NCBI GenBank assembly: GCA_041739525.1
Contig: JBGSNQ010000015.1
Span: forward strand, 29,342 to 93,341
Reading direction: 5' to 3'
DNA length: 64,000 nt
Source of the DNA: DATJGR01 sp041739525
Lineage (GTDB): Bacteria > Pseudomonadota > Gammaproteobacteria > Pseudomonadales > Azotimanducaceae
In this document: positions 59,086 to 64,000 of the stretch, piece after piece
Position numbering within the stretch: the stretch's first letter is position 1
Layout of the letters: each line of letters opens with the position of its first letter
The notes under the pieces: model-generated
What the model saw: only the letters and a program-made list of their open reading frames with translations
Told to the model about the DNA's origin: nothing
Databases searched by the model: none
Translations under genes and position numbers: made by a program

Positions 59086-60996
59086 CTAGAAGGTCAGCTT
59101 CCGGAAATGGTCGAGCGCCTCTGGGTTTGCCAGGGCGCCGACGTTCTTCACCTCGCGTCCGTTCACCACGTCGCGCACGGCCAGCTCCACGAGCTTGCCG
59201 CTGCGCGTCCTTGGAATATCGGGTACGGGGATGATTGCGTCGGGCACATGTCGTGGACTCGTGCCTGTGCGAATCGCCTGCTTGATGCGCTTTTCGAGCG
59301 CGGCGTCGAACGCAACTCCAGCTCTCAAGCGCACGAATAGAATCACTTCGATGTCGACGCCGATATCGCGACCGATTGCGATGCACTCGAGTACATCGTC
59401 GATCGTTTCGACCTGACGATAGATCTCGGCGGTGCCGATGCGCACGCCACCGCGATTCAGCACTGCGTCTGAACGGCCGTGAATGACCACGCCGTCGTGT
59501 TCGGTGAATTCGCCGTAATCACCGTGGTGCCACACGTTGGGGAAACGTTCGAAATACGCGGCGCGATAGCGAGCGCCATCAGGATCGTTGAGGAATCCGA
59601 TCGGCATTGACGGAAATGATCGCGTGCAGACGAGTTCCCCTTTCCCATGATCTATCGGTGCACCGTTGTCGTCGAAGAACTCGAGCGCCATGCCCAGTCC
59701 CGCCGATTGGATTTCCCCGGAATAGACGGGCAACGTCGGATTGCCCAGCGCGAAGCAACCCATGATGTCGGTGCCGCCGGTAATCGACGACAGTCGCACC
59801 TTTGCAAGATTGTGGTAGGTCCACTCGAAACTCTCTGCAGGCAGCGGAGATCCGGTCGAGAGGATCGATTTCAAACCTTCGAGCCGGTGTCGTTCGCGCG
59901 GAATGTAATGGTTCTTTGCCAGGTTCGATAGAAACCCCGGGCTGATGCCGAAGTGATCGACGCGCTCTTCTTCCGCGTATCGCAGCAAAACGCCCAGGTC
60001 GGGATGAAACGGCGAACCGTCGTACAGACAGACCGTCGCACCCGCAGCCAACCCACTGACGAGCCAGTTCCACATCATCCAGCCGCACGTGGTGAAGAAC
60101 AGCATGCGCTGATCGGCCACGAGGTCGCAGTGCAGCAGCTGTTCCTTACGGTGTTGCAGTAACGTGCCGCCGATTCCGTGCACGATGCACTTTGGTACGC
60201 CGGTCGTCCCCGACGAGAACATGATGTACAGCGGCTCTGAAAACGGCAGCCGAACAAAATCGCGTAAGGGCGAAGGATGTGCCAACAGCGCATCGAAGGC
60301 GCACGATCCGGGCGGCAACACCACGCTGGCAGCCGAGTTCGTCACCATTACTATCGTGTTACTAACGCTTGGTAGTCGCTGCGCCACTTCGGTCAGTCGT
60401 TCGGTGCAGTCGAACCATTTGCCGGCGTAGCGATAGCCGTCGCAACCGATCAATAACTTCGGTTCGACCTGGCCGAAGCGATCGACGATGGCCGACGCAC
60501 CGAAGTCGGCTGAACACGAACTCCACACGGCGCCGAGTGAAGTCGTTGCCAGCATCGCAACGACGGTTTCGATGCGATTGGGCACGATCGCGGCAACGCG
60601 ATCGCCGGATACGACGCCGAGGTCGCGCAGATGCGCCGCAACCGATTTCACCCGCGTCGACAGATCAGCGAACGTCAGCGAATCACGATTGCCCGACTCG
60701 TCGCGGTAGATCAGCGCAATGGCGTCGTCACTACGCCGCAGCAGATTCTCTGCATAGTTGATTCGCGCGTTGGGAAACCAACGCGCACCCGGCATGCGGT
60801 CGAGATGTTCCGCCACGACGTCGCCGGAGTGACCGACGATTTCCGCGGTGTCCCATAGTGCGCGCCAGAACTGATCCGGGGAGCTAACCGACCAGTGGTG
60901 AAGCGCCGCGTAGTCGGCGTGTCCCATTCGTCGTCTGAATCGATCGAGCTGTGTCGCGGCGATGTCGGCCGCGCTCGGCGACCACAGTTTTGTCAC
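59086..60996 (-). CDS. Acetoacetyl-CoA synthetase-like acyl-CoA ligase
   Basis: 636 aa from a GTG at 60996 that overlaps the SDR stop (GTGA). Adenylation motifs: FSSGTTGVPKCIVHG, GGTDIMGCF, HHGDYGEF, GRSDAVLNRGGVRIGTAEIYR and the C-terminal lysine in RTRSGKLVE. The length, ALYRDE-type N-terminus and WMMWNWLVSGLAAGA are typical of acetoacetate-CoA ligases (AacS). It activates a 3-oxo or related short acid with ATP and CoA. The context is a catabolic operon that includes an enolase-like protein. Confidence 0.88.
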   Translation of the reverse strand: MTKLWSPSAADIAATQLDRFRRRMGHADYAALHHWSVSSPDQFWRALWDTAEIVGHSGDVVAEHLDRMPGARWFPNARINYAENLLRRSDDAIALIYRDESGNRDSLTFADLSTRVKSVAAHLRDLGVVSGDRVAAIVPNRIETVVAMLATTSLGAVWSSCSADFGASAIVDRFGQVEPKLLIGCDGYRYAGKWFDCTERLTEVAQRLPSVSNTIVMVTNSAASVVLPPGSCAFDALLAHPSPLRDFVRLPFSEPLYIMFSSGTTGVPKCIVHGIGGTLLQHRKEQLLHCDLVADQRMLFFTTCGWMMWNWLVSGLAAGATVCLYDGSPFHPDLGVLLRYAEEERVDHFGISPGFLSNLAKNHYIPRERHRLEGLKSILSTGSPLPAESFEWTYHNLAKVRLSSITGGTDIMGCFALGNPTLPVYSGEIQSAGLGMALEFFDDNGAPIDHGKGELVCTRSFPSMPIGFLNDPDGARYRAAYFERFPNVWHHGDYGEFTEHDGVVIHGRSDAVLNRGGVRIGTAEIYRQVETIDDVLECIAIGRDIGVDIEVILFVRLRAGVAFDAALEKRIKQAIRTGTSPRHVPDAIIPVPDIPRTRSGKLVELAVRDVVNGREVKNVGALANPEALDHFRKLTF

Positions 60997-61727
60997 CACT
61001 TTTCTTGGGAAGTGCGTACGTCGACTTCGAACGACCACGCGTTGCGCGGTTGCTTGTACAGGAACTGAAATCCGTCGACGATTCCCTCGAGATTGATCAG
61101 GCCTTCTTCACCGAGCCGCGTCGCGTACTCGGGAAATCCACGGATGATCTTGTCGCCGCCGATCGGACCGTCGATCACCACGTGACCAACGTGGATGAAC
61201 TCCGGTCCGTATTCCTTCGCCATCGCCTGTGCCATGTTCCGCAAAGCGCCCTTTGCAGCGTTGAACGCACCGAAGTTCGCGCGGCCACGCAGTGAAGCGC
61301 TCGCGCCGGTGAACAGCAAAGTACCGTGTTTGTTCGGCAGCATTCGACGAACGGCTTCGCGACCGAACAGGAATCCACCGAAGCAACCTACTCGCCAAGC
61401 GCGTTCGAAGTACGCAGCATCCATGTCGACGATGCGCCCGGGTGTGTTGTTACCGGCGTTGTAAATCGCCACATCGAGCGGACCGCCCGGCGCGGCTTCG
61501 GCCGCATCGAAGAGTGCCGTTACCGCGGCCTCGTCGGTTGCGTCGGCGACCACGGCAGTTGCGGCTCCATCGTTGGTCGTGATCGATCGAACCACACGAT
61601 CGAGATCCGTTTGTGTACGCCCGGCTACGAAGACGTGCAAACCGAGACTCGCGAAGCGTTGCGCGAGTCGTGCGCCGAGTCCCGCTTCCGGGCCTACGCC
61701 GATGACGATTGCCTTCCTGCTGCTCAT
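60993..61727 (-). CDS. SDR family oxidoreductase lacking the catalytic Tyr
   Basis: 244 aa from the ATG at 61727; the longer frame to 61835 overlaps the dehydrogenase. Rossmann motif IVIGVGPEAGLGARLAQRF and NAGNNTPGR are present. Where the catalytic YxxxK is expected the sequence reads FNAAK, so Tyr is Phe with Lys retained. GASASLRG precedes it. This GVGPGLG-type group often has non-standard active sites. It may bind NAD(P) and act as a reductase with altered chemistry. It overlaps aacS by 4 bp. Confidence 0.8.
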   Translation of the reverse strand: MSSRKAIVIGVGPEAGLGARLAQRFASLGLHVFVAGRTQTDLDRVVRSITTNDGAATAVVADATDEAAVTALFDAAEAAPGGPLDVAIYNAGNNTPGRIVDMDAAYFERAWRVGCFGGFLFGREAVRRMLPNKHGTLLFTGASASLRGRANFGAFNAAKGALRNMAQAMAKEYGPEFIHVGHVVIDGPIGGDKIIRGFPEYATRLGEEGLINLEGIVDGFQFLYKQPRNAWSFEVDVRTSQEKW

Positions 61728-61735
61728 ATCGCTCT

Positions 61736-62680
61736 TCAGACGACCCGGTGCAGCAATGGTTGCGCGTTTGCCAGGCGATGGCAATTTGTGACGGCCACAT
61801 CGAGGCTGCGTTGCAACGTCTCGCGCGTCAGCCATGCAATGTGCGGCGTAACGACCACGTCGTCGCGCTTCAGCAGTGGATTGGTCGGTAAGACCGGCTC
61901 GGTATCGAACACGTCGAGGCCCGCGGCAGCAATCCGTTGCTGATCGAGCGCGGTGATCAGCGCCGTTTCGTCGACCAGCGCGCCGCGTGCAGTGTTGATC
62001 AGCACGCTACCGCGTCGCATTTGCGCGAAGCGGCGTCCGTTCAGTAAATGGCGTGTCTCATCGGACAACGGCAGGTGCAGGCTGACGATATCGGCGCGGG
62101 AGAGGAGCTCATCGAGCGTCACGAACGCGTACGGCAGCTGAGGCTTTGCAGCTCGGGCCGTGTAGATTACGGCTGCACCCATTGCGATGAGTGTCGGCGC
62201 AAGCATTTGTGGAATGCCGCCCATGCCCACGAGGCCGATCGTGCGGCCGGCGATCTCGCCGAGTCGGTCCTGACGTTCCGCCCCCCAGGACCAACCGGTG
62301 CCGCTCCGCGTATCGCCGTCGAAGCGTCGGATCTGGCGCAACACCGCGAGCATCAAACCGAGCGTGTGCTCCGCCACGGCGCGACTGTTGGTGCCCGGCA
62401 TGTTGCAAACCGCGATATTGCGCGCGCGGGCGCGCTCGAGATCGATCGTGTTCACGCCGACGCCGATCTTCTGCACGAGCTTCAGCCGCGGTGCAGCGTC
62501 GATCACGCGTGCGTCTACCGGCCGCAAGCAATGCCACAACACCTCGGCGTCGCGCAGCAGCTCGAAGAAGCGCGCATCCTCCGCTTCGGGACACACGGCA
62601 ACGTCCAGTTGCGACGTCGACAATGCGGCAAGTGAGTCCGCGAACTCGGGCCCGGCCGCGTAGTTGTAGATCACTTTCAC
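61736..62680 (-). CDS. D-2-hydroxyacid dehydrogenase (phosphoglycerate-dehydrogenase-like)
   Basis: 314 aa from a GTG at 62680 that overlaps the YciI stop. NAD motif GRTIGLVGMGGIPQMLAPTLIAMGA, QKIGVGVNTIDLERARARNI, PGTNSRAVAEHTLGLMLAVLR, ARGALVDETALITAL with the catalytic Arg, D-rich E site in LDVFDTEP and catalytic His in TPHIAWLT. Acts on a 2-hydroxy or 2-oxo acid with NAD. No ACT domain. It is 8 bp upstream of the SDR. Confidence 0.9.
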   Translation of the reverse strand: MKVIYNYAAGPEFADSLAALSTSQLDVAVCPEAEDARFFELLRDAEVLWHCLRPVDARVIDAAPRLKLVQKIGVGVNTIDLERARARNIAVCNMPGTNSRAVAEHTLGLMLAVLRQIRRFDGDTRSGTGWSWGAERQDRLGEIAGRTIGLVGMGGIPQMLAPTLIAMGAAVIYTARAAKPQLPYAFVTLDELLSRADIVSLHLPLSDETRHLLNGRRFAQMRRGSVLINTARGALVDETALITALDQQRIAAAGLDVFDTEPVLPTNPLLKRDDVVVTPHIAWLTRETLQRSLDVAVTNCHRLANAQPLLHRVV

Positions 62681-62955
62681 TTGGGTAGAACTTTGCGGAA
62701 TCCGTGGAACGTGACGCTCTCGAACAATCCCGCCCTTCGATACGGGTCGGCGTCGCTGAAGCGGCGCACCGTAGCGAGGTCGTCAGCTTCGACGATGAAC
62801 AGCGAACCGCGCATGCCGCCGGCATCGTCCAACAGCGGGCCGGCGAGAACGATGTCGATCGGTTTCGTATCCATGTAGGCAAGATGCGCATTGCGGGTTG
62901 CCATACGCAGGTCGAGCGAGTTGGGCTTGTCGAGGCAGTAGATTGCAAACTGCAT
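62677..62955 (-). CDS. YciI family small protein
   Basis: 92 aa from the ATG at 62955, which has GGAG upstream; the longer open frame is a shadow. YciI fold: FAIYCLDKPNSLDLRMATRNAHLAYMDT, GPLLDDAGGMRGSLFIVEADDLATVRRFSDADPYRRAGLFESV. YciI proteins are dimeric small enzymes or binders, for instance dehydrochlorination and lactone isomerisation in catabolic operons. The His-Asp pair near HLAYMD is conserved. Coupled to the dehydrogenase. Confidence 0.88.
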   Translation of the reverse strand: MQFAIYCLDKPNSLDLRMATRNAHLAYMDTKPIDIVLAGPLLDDAGGMRGSLFIVEADDLATVRRFSDADPYRRAGLFESVTFHGFRKVLPK

Positions 62956-62993
62956 GGGATGCTCCTGTCTGCTGCTGTGTGTTGCTGTTGTGT

Positions 62994-64000
62994 TCAGTGC
63001 CGCGTCGGCAACGGTCGAATGGCGCCGCCGCGCAACTGTTCGGCGATTCGGATTCCTTCGTTCCATTTCGCGGTGCGTTCGCCGCGGGTGATCGAGCCGA
63101 CCTTGATCATCGGCGCCTGCCAACCGACGGCGAGATGCACTATCGATACGTCTTCCGTTTCGCCGGAGCGCGCCGAGACGATCGGCAAGATGCCCTCCGC
63201 GCTGCACGCGTCCAGCGCCGCACGCGCACCGCTGACGGTTCCGGATTGGTTCGGCTTGATGAGGGCGGCATCGATGAGCCCCTCCCGCGCGGCCGTGCCG
63301 ATTCGAGCCGCGTCGGTAACCACGAGATCGTCGCCAACGATAGAGGCGGGCACCGCGGCTCGGAAAGCAGCATAGTGCACCCGGTCGTCCTCGGCGCACG
63401 GGTCTTCGACAAGGCGCACGGCGTAGCGGCGTGTCCACGATGTCAACAGTTCGATCCATTCTTCAGGTATGTAGCTGCGAGCATCGGCACGCAGCTCGTA
63501 TCGGTCCCCTCGATAGAACTGGTTGGCAGCGATGTCGAGCGATATGGCCACTTCGTCGCCGGGCCGGAGCCCGGCGCGCTCGATCGCCTTCAGCATCAGG
63601 TCCAGCACCGCTTCGTTGCCGGCGACGTCCGGCCAGAAGCCGCCTTCGTCGGCCACGCCGCGCAGTCGTCCGGCATCGCTCAGCAACGAACCGGCGGATC
63701 GATATACCCGGGCACACCAGTCGAGCGCGGTGGGCCAATCCGGCGCACCAACCGGCAACGCCATGATGTCCTGCAGGTCGATACGTCCTTGCGCGTGGGC
63801 GCCGCCGCCGAAAATCTGAATTTCCGGCAGCGGCATTGCCAGGTCGTTGGAGGCGGCGAGATAACGCCACAACGGTTGCTGCGCAGCGGCTGCCGCTGTT
63901 TGCAGCACCGCCAGCGAAGCGGCAATCAACGTGTTGCCGCCGAGACGCGCGTGCTGCGCGCTGCCGTCGAGTTCGATCAGCATGCGATCGATCTGCGCCT
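62994..64000 (-). CDS. Enolase-superfamily enolase-like protein (5' end beyond window)
   Basis: At least 335 residues up to the window edge, lacking the N-terminal third. Enolase landmarks: LIELDGSAQHARLGGNTLIAAS, GGGAHAQGRIDLQDIMALPVGA, DEGGFWPDV, SLDIAANQFY, VEDPCAEDD, VGDDLVVTD, LIKPNQSGT with the catalytic Lys, and SARSGETEDVSIVHLAVGW. In standard enolases the last block is SHRSGETED; here His is Ala. The metal and Lys sites look intact. It is the first visible gene of the operon that includes an AacS-like ligase, SDR, dehydrogenase and YciI, so it may dehydrate a 2-hydroxy acid that is not 2-phosphoglycerate. Confidence 0.85.
   Translation of the reverse strand, partial: AQIDRMLIELDGSAQHARLGGNTLIAASLAVLQTAAAAAQQPLWRYLAASNDLAMPLPEIQIFGGGAHAQGRIDLQDIMALPVGAPDWPTALDWCARVYRSAGSLLSDAGRLRGVADEGGFWPDVAGNEAVLDLMLKAIERAGLRPGDEVAISLDIAANQFYRGDRYELRADARSYIPEEWIELLTSWTRRYAVRLVEDPCAEDDRVHYAAFRAAVPASIVGDDLVVTDAARIGTAAREGLIDAALIKPNQSGTVSGARAALDACSAEGILPIVSARSGETEDVSIVHLAVGWQAPMIKVGSITRGERTAKWNEGIRIAEQLRGGAIRPLPTRH

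Overview
The window is GC-rich, densely packed proteobacterial chromosome. I saw no rRNA, tRNA, CRISPR array or intact insertion sequence. The best fit is a free-living aerobic gammaproteobacterium of the Steroidobacter/Nevskia type. This is inferred from OmpA with thrombospondin type-3 repeats, EnvZ/OmpR-like and TolC proteins, many acyl-CoA enzymes, luciferase-like (LLM) oxidoreductases and the style of a cyclopropane-fatty-acid-synthase gene cluster. No marker gene fixes the taxonomy. Many neighbouring genes share ATGA, GTGA or TTGA overlaps, so translational coupling is common.

Layout. 1-4.2 kb: exopolyphosphatase, M48 membrane protease and LemA on the minus strand. 4.3-8.4 kb: an unusual plus-strand unit of a SmpA-like lipoprotein, two tandem paralogous lipoproteins, and a transmembrane Ser/Thr kinase whose extracytoplasmic end carries a copy of the first lipoprotein's domain. 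8.4-13.5 kb: small coiled-coil protein, a class II aminoacyl-tRNA-synthetase-like protein coupled to a TetR regulator, a divergent alpha/beta hydrolase, an LLM oxidoreductase and a response regulator. 13.5-21.9 kb: a minus-strand lipid-modification operon (desaturase, FAD oxidoreductase, DUF1365, CFA synthase, DUF2878, CFA-like methyltransferase, histidine kinase) with two divergent envelope genes. The kinase gene overlaps the convergent response regulator gene.

21.9-35.6 kb: SGNH hydrolase, aminotransferase, GNAT, acyl-CoA dehydrogenase, flavin reductase with nitronate monooxygenase, DUF502, DedA, two coupled membrane proteins, a crotonase/SDR/LLM/crotonase run, MATE exporter and Fpg/Nei glycosylase. 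35.6-48.5 kb: a CinA-nucleotidyltransferase fusion, hydrolase, SirB, a 164-bp element with perfect 37-bp inverted repeats, ThpR, TauE/SafE, cytochrome b561 with YceI, CocE/NonD hydrolase, DJ-1/PfpI, class III aminotransferase with PRPP synthetase and an ASCH-like protein, LysE exporter, DUF1992, SDR and FMN reductase.

48.5-64 kb: TolC coupled to an SMP-30 protein, an Ala-rich lipoprotein, thiolase, an OmpR/EnvZ-type operon with candidate operator repeats, and a 449-bp gene-free region. That region holds a perfect FNR-type box, a possible small RNA with a strong terminator, and an interleaved inverted-repeat leader before ompA. Then come a crotonase, two MaoC-type hydratases, and a minus-strand catabolic operon (acetoacetyl-CoA synthetase-like ligase, SDR, 2-hydroxyacid dehydrogenase, YciI, enolase-like protein) that runs off the right edge.

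The strongest candidates for undescribed biology are the kinase-lipoprotein unit, the FNR-box/small-RNA region, the CinA-nucleotidyltransferase fusion, the 164-bp inverted-repeat element and the enolase-like catabolic operon.
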